Source: a virus. From it: DNA of 64,000 nt. The position numbers were made by a program, and so were the translations under genes. Location of the stretch: positions 62,001-126,000 of IMG/VR virus record IMGVR_UViG_3300028384_000991, one strand, 5' to 3'. Below, piece by piece: positions 8,475 through 16,528 of the stretch (position 1 is the first letter of the stretch; every line of letters starts with the position of its first letter). The notes under the pieces were generated by a model that did no database searches, had not been told where the DNA came from, and saw nothing but the letters and a program-made list of their open reading frames with translations.

Positions 8475-9447
8475 CGCAAGTTACCTCACAAATTTTAAAT
8501 CTATTTTCTTTAGGTTGTGTTAACATATCACTTTCAACTATTTCTTGTATACTCAGGTCATTTACATTAGGCCACGTAATACTATTACATTCTTTTGCAT
8601 AAGGACTATCAGGATTTTTCGCATAGCGATCGCTTAACAAATAGCAACAAGGAAATACTTCTCCAGTATGACTAATTTGTATTTTTTGTTTGCGTTGCCA
8701 TTTGCAATTTATACAACCTTTTTCTAATCCCACTTCTAATACTTTTTCTAAACGTTCTACATTGTCTAAATGTTTCTTGTCATATTTTACAGTACGTTCT
8801 TGTTCTTTTTTTGTTGCTTTAAATTTTTCTACTGCTTCTGATACAATACTATCCATAGCAGTAAATGTGTAACCGCCATTAATATCAAAAACAACAAACC
8901 CCATGTCTTTAGAAAGTTGTTCGCACTGTTCTATTTGATGTTTGTTGTGATCAAATACAAGCATACGCCATCTTGCTAATCCACCAGAATCAATAAATGC
9001 TTTGGCATTGTCCATTACATTTTTCCAAACAACATGACGTCTATATAAATGATTAGTATCTTCTAACCCGTCAATACTAAATGTAATTACGCCTTGTGGA
9101 AAGTTTCGTAATTCCTGTGCAATTAGTCTGTATAGATTTGGTTTACCAATGCCTCCGTTGGTGTGTATCATTATTTTACATTTTAGTTTTCTTGCATATT
9201 GTAATGCAAATGGTAAATTTGGATTCATTAAAGGATCGCCGTAAGCACCATTAAAAATAATTTCTTCTACACCTCTTGCATTGTCAACAATATTCTTAAA
9301 AGTATCCATGTCCATATGACCTAAAGGCATATGTGGATTAACAGTAGTGCCGTCAATATTGCGTGAACAATTACCACACATAGCATTACAATGACTTGTA
9401 AAGTCAACTACTATTGTTTTAAGATTATTTTTAGACAAAAATTGCAT
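8464..9447 (-). CDS. Radical SAM protein with C-terminal SPASM domain
   Basis: I start at the ATG at 9447 (327 residues); 25 further codons upstream are open but run into the divergent promoter region. Motifs are CX3CX2C at Cys20, Cys24 and Cys27, then a FNGAYGDPLMNP block in the GGEP position. The C-terminal SPASM-like part is Cys-Ile-Asn-Cys, Gly-Glu-Val-Phe-Pro-Cys-Cys, and a final Cys-x3-Cys-Gly-Glu. It is first in the minus-strand operon and only 58 bp from the divergent hydroxylase gene. A TTAAATA box lies exactly 5 nt before the ATG. Confidence 0.83.
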   Translation of the reverse strand: MQFLSKNNLKTIVVDFTSHCNAMCGNCSRNIDGTTVNPHMPLGHMDMDTFKNIVDNARGVEEIIFNGAYGDPLMNPNLPFALQYARKLKCKIMIHTNGGIGKPNLYRLIAQELRNFPQGVITFSIDGLEDTNHLYRRHVVWKNVMDNAKAFIDSGGLARWRMLVFDHNKHQIEQCEQLSKDMGFVVFDINGGYTFTAMDSIVSEAVEKFKATKKEQERTVKYDKKHLDNVERLEKVLEVGLEKGCINCKWQRKQKIQISHTGEVFPCCYLLSDRYAKNPDSPYAKECNSITWPNVNDLSIQEIVESDMLTQPKENRFKICEVTCGEV

Positions 9448-9452
9448 ACTTG

Positions 9453-9460
9453 TATTTAAC
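9453..9460 (-). promoter_or_regulatory. Putative late-type promoter, leaderless
   Basis: GTTAAATA on the minus strand, followed by five bases and the ATG of the radical SAM gene at 9447. It resembles the T4 late -10 element (TATAAATA) seen better conserved elsewhere in the window. No sigma70 -35 is visible at the right distance. The expected start site would fall on the ATG itself. Confidence 0.4.
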
Positions 9461-9492
9461 ATCATTATCAGAGTACATAATGGTACCTGGCA

Positions 9493-9500
9493 CATAAATA
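9493..9500 (+). promoter_or_regulatory. Putative late-type promoter, leaderless, divergent
   Basis: CATAAATA, one mismatch from the T4 late consensus TATAAATA, followed by five bases and the ATG at 9506. There is no Shine-Dalgarno in the gap. It is paired with the minus-strand box at 9453-9460, so the two halves of the island would be switched on together. Confidence 0.5.
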
Positions 9501-9505
9501 CTGCT

Positions 9506-10225
9506 ATGCAAGAGTTAGACAATTTCCATAATCAATATGGTAAAGTTATTAATGAAAAATACCCAGATACATTTGATCCTAAGTGGTTAGTAATGGAAAG
9601 CGGTTGGGGTTATTTTCATATTAGTGCTTTAGATAATCAACCTTGGAAAGAAATGCACAAAGAAGCAGAAGCACTTGCTGATAAGTTTCATTCACACAGA
9701 GAAGATAGTTACGGTAAAGGTTGGAAAAGTCTAACACTACACGGACTTAATGAAGATACACAAAGTCTTGGCCAATACGGCGAACGTGACGAAGTTTTAA
9801 AACAATTAGATTGGACTTGGGTAGCAGAGCAATGTCCTATAACTAAAAAGTTTTTAACTGATGTTTGGCCAGCAGAATTTTTAAATCGTGTAAGATTTAT
9901 GCTACTTGAACCGGGCGGATATATTCTTCCACATCAAGACAGACCAGATGAAGAAAAACGTTTAAGTGTGTGCAACATTAGTTTAAACAATCCTGAAGAT
10001 TGTACATTTGTATTCAAAGAAAAAGGTATTGTTCCTTTCAAGGACGAAGGCAGTGCGTTTTTAATGGATATCAGTAATCCACACAGTGTTTGGAATAAAA
10101 GCAATAAGCCAAGAATACACATGATTATACATTTCGAATTAGGTAGACGTACCAGAGATATGTTTTATACACTAAGGCAAAGTTTTTATACAAACAGGAG
10201 TAGGCTAAATGAAGGATTGGAATAG
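9506..10225 (+). CDS. Aspartyl/asparaginyl beta-hydroxylase-family 2OG oxygenase
   Basis: This 239-residue protein has a clear hydroxylase core: LLEPGGYILPHQD with iron ligands His143 and Asp145, distal His193 in SNPHSVWN, and Arg203 in PRIHMIIH for 2-oxoglutarate. Unlike classical AspH, which has His-x-Gly, it keeps the acidic ligand. It is the first gene of a plus-strand operon of five overlapping genes (9506-13583), two more of which are also 2OG-type oxygenases. The target is unknown. Confidence 0.78.
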   Translation: MQELDNFHNQYGKVINEKYPDTFDPKWLVMESGWGYFHISALDNQPWKEMHKEAEALADKFHSHREDSYGKGWKSLTLHGLNEDTQSLGQYGERDEVLKQLDWTWVAEQCPITKKFLTDVWPAEFLNRVRFMLLEPGGYILPHQDRPDEEKRLSVCNISLNNPEDCTFVFKEKGIVPFKDEGSAFLMDISNPHSVWNKSNKPRIHMIIHFELGRRTRDMFYTLRQSFYTNRSRLNEGLE

Positions 10226-11684
10226 TCTATCTGTTGATCGTTATTACGAAGATTTAAATGCAAACGCAGATGTTGCTATAGGTATTCTTGATATTTCCAG
10301 AGACATTGATAACGAGTTTGTTGCAAAGCGGACATTTGACAAAACATATTTTTATGTAAATCGTATGCTAAAAATGAATCTTGCAAGTTATGTAGGATTT
10401 GAAAAAAGCGTAAAAACTCTATTACAAAAGTCAATTGAACAAAACAAAAAATATTGTATGATTGCTTGCCAAGGATTACTTCTTTATCGCGGTCCAAGTT
10501 TAGTGCAGAAAAGTGTAGAATATGCAAAAAACAATCCGCAGTTTTTTGTAGTAGGACACATCATGGATAAGAAAAGTCAGCATCATTATCTTACACAAGG
10601 TGCATACCCAGGACTTCATAGACAATATCTATTTGTAAATCTTTCTAAGTGGCAAGAACTTGGAGAGCCTGAGTTTGATGAGTTAGGCATTTTTACAGAC
10701 CGACCAAGAGAATATCGCAACGTAGAATTTAGTGCAGACACTATTCACAGCGAATACACACCAGCCTGGGTCAAAGGTGCTGAAGGATATAGCAAACATA
10801 CTATTACTGCTGACGGCAGTAACTGGATCCATCTTGCGGCAGAAAAAGGTATTACTATAGATAATCTTGATAACGATATGCGTGAGTGTAAGGTATTTCT
10901 TTATCCTTATAATAAACCACATATACTTGAAAAAGTATGGTTAGATAAACGCAATGACAAACTTGTTGATCAACTTAATTATAGTCAGAAGGCTTGGATA
11001 CGCAAACTTGGTTATCAAGAAGAAATTGAAAAAGATAGAGTGTATGCATTCAATACAGAAAGATTATCAGGAGAAGGAGTAAGAACAGATGGCAAAAATA
11101 TTGATCATCTTTTTTCAGCGGCCGCCGGCTTTAAGCCTCTTGCCATATTAAACGCAAATGGATTTCATAGGGGAACTACAGTACACTATTTTGATTGGTG
11201 CGAAGCAAGTCTAAAATATAAAAAGCATTTACTTGAAACTTGGAATGGTTATGATTTAGATGAATGGTTACTTGAACACGATTTAGAATATAATTTTAGT
11301 TCAACATTTAGAGGAAATTACAAACAGTTCTGGAAACAAGAACTTAAAGAGTTTGGAGGCAGTCTTGCATTTCAAAGACTATGGGATAGATACAAACAAT
11401 TAAAACATGAATTTCATGTAATAGATATTGTAAATGATAGTGATAAACTTTTTAATATAATTAATGATCTACATGGAACAAAAGTTTTATGGACTACAAA
11501 CATTTGGTCCAGTGAAATGTTGCATTGGAATATGCAACCAGAAGACTTAGAAACATTATACATAAAATTTAAGTCACAGATTCAAGATGACTTAGTAGTA
11601 TATGGACACGATTATTGTGCAATAGATTTAAATGACAGTGTAAAAGGAAATTACACTCATGTGAGGTATAACAATGGTAACTAA
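10209..11684 (+). CDS. Large protein of unknown function (possible glycosyltransferase-like N-terminus)
   Basis: This 491-residue protein starts after AGGAG. I do not recognise a family with certainty. The N-terminal 180 residues have alternating strand/helix character (VAIGILDISR, YCMIACQGLLLYRG, FFVVGHIMDKK, YPGLHRQYLFVNLSKWQEL), reminiscent of a nucleotide-sugar transferase fold. The C-terminal half is rich in Trp, Tyr and charged residues, with another possible alpha/beta segment (FHVIDIVNDSDKLF). There is no signal peptide or membrane segment. Its place between two oxygenase genes suggests it builds or carries the substrate (inference). Confidence 0.6.
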   Translation: MKDWNSLSVDRYYEDLNANADVAIGILDISRDIDNEFVAKRTFDKTYFYVNRMLKMNLASYVGFEKSVKTLLQKSIEQNKKYCMIACQGLLLYRGPSLVQKSVEYAKNNPQFFVVGHIMDKKSQHHYLTQGAYPGLHRQYLFVNLSKWQELGEPEFDELGIFTDRPREYRNVEFSADTIHSEYTPAWVKGAEGYSKHTITADGSNWIHLAAEKGITIDNLDNDMRECKVFLYPYNKPHILEKVWLDKRNDKLVDQLNYSQKAWIRKLGYQEEIEKDRVYAFNTERLSGEGVRTDGKNIDHLFSAAAGFKPLAILNANGFHRGTTVHYFDWCEASLKYKKHLLETWNGYDLDEWLLEHDLEYNFSSTFRGNYKQFWKQELKEFGGSLAFQRLWDRYKQLKHEFHVIDIVNDSDKLFNIINDLHGTKVLWTTNIWSSEMLHWNMQPEDLETLYIKFKSQIQDDLVVYGHDYCAIDLNDSVKGNYTHVRYNNGN

Positions 11685-12510
11685 ATTTTTAAATAACTGG
11701 GCAGTAGAAATTGATGATTTTGATTTAAGAACTGCAACAGCACACGAAGCAAAAGAAATAGGAAAATATATTCTTAGTAATATGGTTGTAGTGTTAAGAG
11801 GACAAGATCTCACACCAGAAGATGAAGTTGCCTTTTGTAGTAAAATAGGTAAATGTCAATTTATTATTGATCCTACAAAACCTAAAGAAGGTCAACGCAC
11901 AGAACATCTTGCAGTAGGTCATCATATTTTACGTGTTACAGGAGAAAAGAATGAAAAGGGTGAAGAAGGTTTGTTTGGACATACTTCTGCACTTGACTGG
12001 CACGCCAACCAAGCAAGTAACTATGAGCGTGATCCTTTAATTTGGTTATATGGTGTAAAAGGAACACAAGGTAGTAAGACAAGTTGGATTAATAATATTG
12101 AAAGTTATAAAGCATTGCCAGAAGATCTCAAAGAAGAAATCAAGGACATTCAGATTACACTTGGATATAAGTCGGGTAGTTACAGTCCAAGTAAGTTCTT
12201 TATCGAACATCACAGCGAGGATAAACCCTTTAACTTAGTGCATACAAATGATGCAGGATATACAGGCTTGTATTTTCCTTTCTTACAAATCTTTGGTATG
12301 AAAGGTATTGAGCAAGAGCGTTATGAATCACTTATGGAAAGACTCAAAGAAGTAGTATTACGCCCTGAGTTTTGTTATGATCATCATTGGCAAGATGGTG
12401 ATGTTGTTATTAGTGAACAGTGGTTAAGTATTCATAAACGTTGGGCATTTGATAAAATGAATGAACGTGTACTTCATAGGATAGCATTCAATTATGAAAA
12501 CTTATTATAA
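11674..12510 (+). CDS. TauD/TfdA-like dioxygenase with altered iron motif
   Basis: This 278-residue protein follows the TauD/TfdA layout: an N-terminal VVVLRGQDLTPED segment, the metal motif region LDWHANQAS, a mid-region LYGVKGTQGSKTSW, then WQDGDVVISEQW, distal His254 and Arg269 in ERVLHRIAF. The usual His-x-Asp pair reads His110-Ala-Asn112, so the carboxylate iron ligand is replaced by an amide. That could weaken or change the chemistry, or leave a binding-only protein. It overlaps both neighbours (11 and 17 nt). Fold confidence is high; activity is uncertain. Confidence 0.75.
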   Translation: MVTKFLNNWAVEIDDFDLRTATAHEAKEIGKYILSNMVVVLRGQDLTPEDEVAFCSKIGKCQFIIDPTKPKEGQRTEHLAVGHHILRVTGEKNEKGEEGLFGHTSALDWHANQASNYERDPLIWLYGVKGTQGSKTSWINNIESYKALPEDLKEEIKDIQITLGYKSGSYSPSKFFIEHHSEDKPFNLVHTNDAGYTGLYFPFLQIFGMKGIEQERYESLMERLKEVVLRPEFCYDHHWQDGDVVISEQWLSIHKRWAFDKMNERVLHRIAFNYENLL

Positions 12511-13063
12511 ACTTTTAGAATACAGTCCAGACATGGACTTGACAGAGTTTTACAAAGAAGCCGCTGAACAAGGTTATGTAAACAATTCAAATCAAAAAAT
12601 TATGATTGATGCGTTTAACAATGAGGAACGTGCCCAGGTATGGATACTATTCAAAGAAGATAAAGCCATGGGTGCAGTTGCCGCACATACATTTCCCGAG
12701 ATGGGAGAAAACAGTTATCGCATATTAACAAGAACCTGTGCTGTAGGAGGCATGATGCATTCTGCAGGATCGATGGGTAAGATGAAACGTAATGAAGATG
12801 TTACATCACGTTTTTATGTACCTAAGATGATCGAATGGTGCGGTAAAGATAGTAATATGTATTGTACCACTAATGATTTAGAAGGCGGTTCACAACGAGC
12901 AGTACACAGAGTTTGGTTACCAATTATGTCTAAACAAGGACTGTTTACTAAAATTAAAGAAATAGATTATAGAGGTGTAAGGCAAACAGTATGGCAACTA
13001 AATCCAGATAACTTTTTACAACACCTTAAAGATAATCCTTGGGACGATCATGTTTTACTTTAA
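12494..13063 (+). CDS. Conserved phage protein, possibly GNAT-like
   Basis: This 189-residue protein has no firm family match. A central pair of strands with a glycine-rich turn (QVWILFKEDKAMGAVAAHTF) and a later helix/strand (VPKMIEWCGKDSNMYCTTND) recall an acyltransferase (GNAT) fold, but the acetyl-CoA loop is not clear. It sits between two oxygenase-like genes in an overlapping operon, so a role in the same modification pathway is plausible. Confidence 0.55.
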   Translation: MKTYYKLLEYSPDMDLTEFYKEAAEQGYVNNSNQKIMIDAFNNEERAQVWILFKEDKAMGAVAAHTFPEMGENSYRILTRTCAVGGMMHSAGSMGKMKRNEDVTSRFYVPKMIEWCGKDSNMYCTTNDLEGGSQRAVHRVWLPIMSKQGLFTKIKEIDYRGVRQTVWQLNPDNFLQHLKDNPWDDHVLL

Positions 13064-13583
13064 GCAATTTGACATTGACGAACGTATTAGCAATGAAATA
13101 AAAGATTGGGGTGTAAACAATCTACAATCAAGTAATGTTCCTTTTGTTAAATTAGATGTCAACGATTTTAAAAAGCAATGTCCTTTGTTTATGCAATGGG
13201 CAGATCAAAAACAATTAAAAATAATTCTTGCAGTTGGAATTAAAGTTACTGCTGATTATAAACAGCCTGAAGTAGCAATACCACACGTTGATCTAATGGA
13301 CGATAGTAGAAGTATTGCATTAAACTTTCCTATATCAGGTTGTGAAGGTACTTGCACTAAAATGTATAATCTAATAAAGGGTGAGCAAATTAATATTGAT
13401 TTACCAGATGGAACAACCTACTCTAAGTTTAGTGACGACAGTGAGTTTGAAGAAGTAGCAAAGTTTTATCTAACAAAGCCAACGTTCTTTAACACAAGTG
13501 TACCTCATCAACTTTTCGGAGTTGAAAAGCAAGATCGTTTAGCGTTAAGTCTTAGATTTGAAAGTAATCCAGTTTTGGATTAA
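13050..13583 (+). CDS. 2OG-Fe(II) oxygenase-like protein
   Basis: This 177-residue protein has a beta-helix oxygenase pattern: EVAIPHVDLMDD with His79 and Asp81, TFFNTSVPHQLFGVE with His153, and Arg163 before LALSLRF. It lacks the extended N-terminus of the 9506 hydroxylase and is a compact relative of the same fold. It is the last gene of the plus-strand accessory operon and overlaps by 4 bp the stop of the convergent tail-fibre gene, marking the boundary between the accessory island and the phage backbone. Confidence 0.68.
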   Translation: MFYFKQFDIDERISNEIKDWGVNNLQSSNVPFVKLDVNDFKKQCPLFMQWADQKQLKIILAVGIKVTADYKQPEVAIPHVDLMDDSRSIALNFPISGCEGTCTKMYNLIKGEQINIDLPDGTTYSKFSDDSEFEEVAKFYLTKPTFFNTSVPHQLFGVEKQDRLALSLRFESNPVLD

Positions 13584-14884
13584 ACCATAGATTCCCAAGC
13601 ACTACCGTTGTAGAATACTGGGTAAGGTGTTGAACCTGCTGAACTTGCAGGATCCCAATCTGTTTTATTAGCAACAGCAATCATACCAATTACTGGAGTA
13701 CTTGGGGCCGCCGCTTGTGGCTCAAGGATCATTACACCTTCAATATCAACAGTTGCTCTTGCACTTGTTCTATTGACTGCAAGTTGACCTGCACTATCAA
13801 AGACCATACCTTTTAGGTCTGGTGAAGTATTTGTGCCTGCGTTTGTAAAGAATTCAATTTGTCCTGGTGCTTGATCGTTTGCAATAGTACCGTTTGGATC
13901 TAATCTAAAAGCAATACCTGATGATACAACTTTTGTACCACCACCAAAGTCTGGATCAAATGCAGTTGCAATTAATTCTGCAACATAAGAACCTGCTGTA
14001 CCCTTAACCTCATTGCCACCAAGTGACCCATCAAGGTTTGGTAGTCCGCCGTAGTAACCGTTGAATGCAATACCTGAAACTTGTCCAGAACCACTGCCAT
14101 TTAAACTTTGAATTCTAATTGCACTGTTGTTATCTTGGTTCCATACGTTCAGTACTGTGTTTGTTGGCTCAGTAGGATTACTAATGTTAACCAACGCAGT
14201 TGTTGAAGTTACAGTGTCGTCTGTAATTGTAATTACACCGTTGTGTAGGTATACTCTTGAATCAAGTCCATTAACAAGCATAGTTGAGTCTTCACCAAAC
14301 ACAGAACCAGTAACATCAGCACTGATACTGTTTAGTGCGCCACTTGATAAGTTAATGTCACCTGGTTTCCAATAACCAGCCGCATCGTCCCATAATAGAT
14401 ATTGTCCGTCTACCGGTGCGTTAATTCCTGCTGTTGCAACATCGCCAAAAATGTTAATGCTTTTTCCGCCAGCAGTAGCATCAAAGTCAAATGATGAAAA
14501 ACTTTCATCTGCTATTACCCAACCACCTTGACTACCGTCTGGATTGTTTAGAGTAGAGTCATATTTTAAAATTTTACCTGTAGCAACGCCTGTTGCGTCT
14601 ACGTTGTTTAGATCTTGAATATCTTGCACAACTTCTAATGTTTGTGCGTCCCATTGAGTACCTGTCCAAGTTAGCAATTGATTTGTTGCAGGAGCAATAG
14701 AAGTGTTTACATCAGTTAAATTACCAATGCTTAAATCCGGATTAATTATTCTGCCTGTTGCAGTTGTACCATCACCGATATACAGTTTACCTGTATCTGT
14801 TACATATATTGGTTCACCAGTTGCAGATACACCTGTTAGTGCTTGTAATTCTGCGTCGGTTCCTCTTCTAATCCTAAGTGCCAT
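13580..14884 (-). CDS. Tail fibre-like protein with Mtd-type N-terminal domain
   Basis: This 434-residue protein opens with RIRRGTDAELQAL...GEPIYVTDTGKLYIGDGTT, the pattern of the short beta-structured repeat found at the N-terminus of phage tropism determinants and tail fibres. The rest is low-complexity, rich in Gly, Thr, Ser, Asn and Asp, with a repeated Q-L/Y-L-x-W-D/T-G motif (NQLLTWTGTQWD and GQYLLWDDAAGYW). It is probably a host-contact or accessory fibre protein. A late promoter lies 34 bp upstream of the start, consistent with virion expression. Confidence 0.72.
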   Translation of the reverse strand: MALRIRRGTDAELQALTGVSATGEPIYVTDTGKLYIGDGTTATGRIINPDLSIGNLTDVNTSIAPATNQLLTWTGTQWDAQTLEVVQDIQDLNNVDATGVATGKILKYDSTLNNPDGSQGGWVIADESFSSFDFDATAGGKSINIFGDVATAGINAPVDGQYLLWDDAAGYWKPGDINLSSGALNSISADVTGSVFGEDSTMLVNGLDSRVYLHNGVITITDDTVTSTTALVNISNPTEPTNTVLNVWNQDNNSAIRIQSLNGSGSGQVSGIAFNGYYGGLPNLDGSLGGNEVKGTAGSYVAELIATAFDPDFGGGTKVVSSGIAFRLDPNGTIANDQAPGQIEFFTNAGTNTSPDLKGMVFDSAGQLAVNRTSARATVDIEGVMILEPQAAAPSTPVIGMIAVANKTDWDPASSAGSTPYPVFYNGSAWESMV

Positions 14885-14918
14885 ACTTGTTAACTCCCGA
14901 AGTCTTTATTGCTATATG

Positions 14919-14926
14919 TATTTATT
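14919..14926 (-). promoter_or_regulatory. T4-like late promoter
   Basis: AATAAATA (followed by C) on the minus strand, 34 bp before the fibre gene start. One base differs from the T4 late consensus TATAAATA. The expected start is about 6 nt downstream, giving a short leader. Confidence 0.7.
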
Positions 14927-14953
14927 CTTTTTGACTTCTTTTAATAATATACA

Positions 14954-15271
14954 TTATTTACGTATTTTGGCGTTTTTGAACACCTTTTGCGTACCCTTCT
15001 GTATATCTTCTTTTAGTTTACGTGTATCAATTGCAAAGTCAACACCACGTATATCCGGGCCGTATTGCTCGAATAAATCCCTAATTTCCTTCTCAAATTT
15101 CTTCTGAGAGAGAACAGGATTACATTCAATAATCCATTTTTTCCTGTTCTTAAAGACGACTTCAATGTGCTGAAGGTATTCAAGAGGTATAGTTTTTACT
15201 TCTATATTCTTGAATACTTCAGGCCAATGTCTGATTACGTCTTCAGGGAGTTTGAGCCTCTTGCCCCCCAT
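14954..15271 (-). CDS. Conserved phage protein, unknown function
   Basis: This 105-residue basic protein is predicted largely helical at its C-terminus (a KKFEKEIRDLFEQYG segment). The arrangement LKLPEDVIRHWPEVFKNIEVKTIPLEYL suggests a compact alpha/beta protein. There is no signal, membrane segment or known catalytic motif. It ends 69 bp before the fibre gene start and follows the 201-residue gene with a 6-nt gap, so it is probably part of that late operon. Confidence 0.65.
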   Translation of the reverse strand: MGGKRLKLPEDVIRHWPEVFKNIEVKTIPLEYLQHIEVVFKNRKKWIIECNPVLSQKKFEKEIRDLFEQYGPDIRGVDFAIDTRKLKEDIQKGTQKVFKNAKIRK

Positions 15272-15277
15272 TCTAAG

Positions 15278-15883
15278 TTAAGCCTTGGCTTTTTTCTTAG
15301 TGGGTACAAGTTCCTCTGCTTGACGTCTTAACTGCGCCGCTTCTTTGCTTAATCTATCTGCTTGTGAACGATAAGATTTAGCAAGATCTTCATCTGAAAG
15401 AACGTCTTCCTGTGCAGGAGCCGCTACTGGTTCATTTGAAGGTGCAGTTACAGTGTCAGTTGCAGGAACTGTTTCAGCAGTTGCTACTGGCTGTGTGTCT
15501 TCCTTAATTGCAAGATCTTCAATTGCCACACCTTTTTGATCAGCGATGATTTTGTTTAATTCATCTAACTGAATAGTTGTGTTAGTATCAGGCGTCATAA
15601 TAACATCTGACGTAGGTACTTTTTGCAATTTACCTTGTGCATGAAAACGTGCCAACATAACACTACCGTCTGAAAGACGTGTACGTGCCATTGCTTCTGC
15701 TAACTCATACGCATTCTGTCCAGAGTTTGAATCTACTAATTGCATTAAGATATCATGATCTGAATCAGTTAAGTTTTCAGTTGATACTACTAATGCACTA
15801 TTAGCATCACCTGGAAGAGTTCTGTATGCAACAGCAACTTTTCTTTTGTTGGTCTTCATTCTACCAATGTGTTTAATAGCCAT
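15278..15883 (-). CDS. Conserved T4-like marine phage protein, unknown function
   Basis: This 201-residue protein has an N-terminal folded part of about 110 residues (RKVAVAYRTLPGDANSALVV...AYELAEAMARTRLSDG). A Pro/Ala/Thr/Val-rich linker follows, then a helical, lysine-rich tail (DRLSKEAAQLRRQAEEL). I recall similar proteins in marine T4-like phages but no assigned role. The start codon overlaps the stop of the upstream 108-residue gene by one base, suggesting translational coupling. Confidence 0.68.
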   Translation of the reverse strand: MAIKHIGRMKTNKRKVAVAYRTLPGDANSALVVSTENLTDSDHDILMQLVDSNSGQNAYELAEAMARTRLSDGSVMLARFHAQGKLQKVPTSDVIMTPDTNTTIQLDELNKIIADQKGVAIEDLAIKEDTQPVATAETVPATDTVTAPSNEPVAAPAQEDVLSDEDLAKSYRSQADRLSKEAAQLRRQAEELVPTKKKAKA

Positions 15884-16209
15884 TATTTTGTCTCCGGTGC
15901 AGGCTCACCTGATAATGCCGCAGACGCATCTGCTCCACTTACCGGTGCCGCTGTTGGTGCCGCTGGTGCTTCACCTTCTTTTGCTTTTGCGGCGTCAGCC
16001 TGTTGTTTTTGAACCTGCTGTAAGAATGTATCTAACTTATTATAAGTTGTACCTACAGCCGCCAATTCGTTTGCTTTAAATGCGCCACGTTGTGTAGCAA
16101 CATCAATTACAGTTCTTAGTGTGTTAAGATCCTGAACTGTCAATTCAACATTTCCGCCTTGTGCAGGTGCTTGACCTGGAGCCGGTTGTTGTGTATTTGT
16201 ATCAGACAT
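15883..16209 (-). CDS. Small conserved phage protein, Ala/Pro/Gln-rich
   Basis: This 108-residue protein has Pro/Gln/Ala-rich termini flanking a central helical segment (ELTVQDLNTLRTVIDVATQR...LAAVGTTYNKLDTFLQQV). No enzyme motif is visible. The central region could mediate oligomerisation. A strong AAGGAGAAT ribosome site precedes the start, and it is translationally coupled to the next gene. Confidence 0.62.
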   Translation of the reverse strand: MSDTNTQQPAPGQAPAQGGNVELTVQDLNTLRTVIDVATQRGAFKANELAAVGTTYNKLDTFLQQVQKQQADAAKAKEGEAPAAPTAAPVSGADASAALSGEPAPETK

Positions 16210-16252
16210 ATGTCATTCTCCTTGTTTATTAGTAATATGCATACTTAATTAC

Positions 16253-16528
16253 TTATTTGTATTTTAAAAGTGGACACGCCAAAGCGAAATATGAAAGTTC
16301 TTTTGGGTTCTCAAAACCTATCTTTACCTTGGTTTGCAGACTATTATTGTTATCAAACCCAACTGATCGTCCAATATAATATCTACTTTTACAGTTGTTT
16401 TCGATCCAAGTAATGATTGCTTTGTCCAAATTATAGCCTTGAGACAATTCCATATACTCTAAATGAGGTCCTGGATAATCTAATTTTCGTATGCTAAAAA
16501 AGTTAAGCGGATTTGGTTTCATTTTCAT
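16253..16528 (-). CDS. Small conserved phage protein
   Basis: This protein is 91 residues from the ATG at 16528; ATGs at 16546 and 16522 are alternatives, all inside the 3' end of the metallopeptidase gene. The sequence has aromatic and charged residues (FSIRKLDYPGPHLEYMEL; RYYIGRSVGF) and no known motif. Overlap with the upstream gene suggests coupled translation. Confidence 0.55.
   Translation of the reverse strand: MKMKPNPLNFFSIRKLDYPGPHLEYMELSQGYNLDKAIITWIENNCKSRYYIGRSVGFDNNNSLQTKVKIGFENPKELSYFALACPLLKYK

Noticed and set aside
9448-9522. Upstream extension of the radical SAM gene to an open start at 9522
   Set aside because: The extra 25 residues overlap the divergent hydroxylase start and promoter region and show no conserved motif; the ATG at 9447 fits the family start.
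1-13583. Search for a RiPP-style precursor peptide near the radical SAM genes
   Set aside because: Genes overlap almost completely; no short gene with a leader/core pattern was seen in the few free bases, so a RiPP pathway is not supported by this window.
14703-15107. Plus-strand open frame of 134 codons opposite the fibre gene and its leader
   Set aside because: It is antisense to conserved minus-strand genes, spans the late promoter, and encodes a low-complexity Ser/Leu-rich product, as expected from an AT-rich antisense frame.
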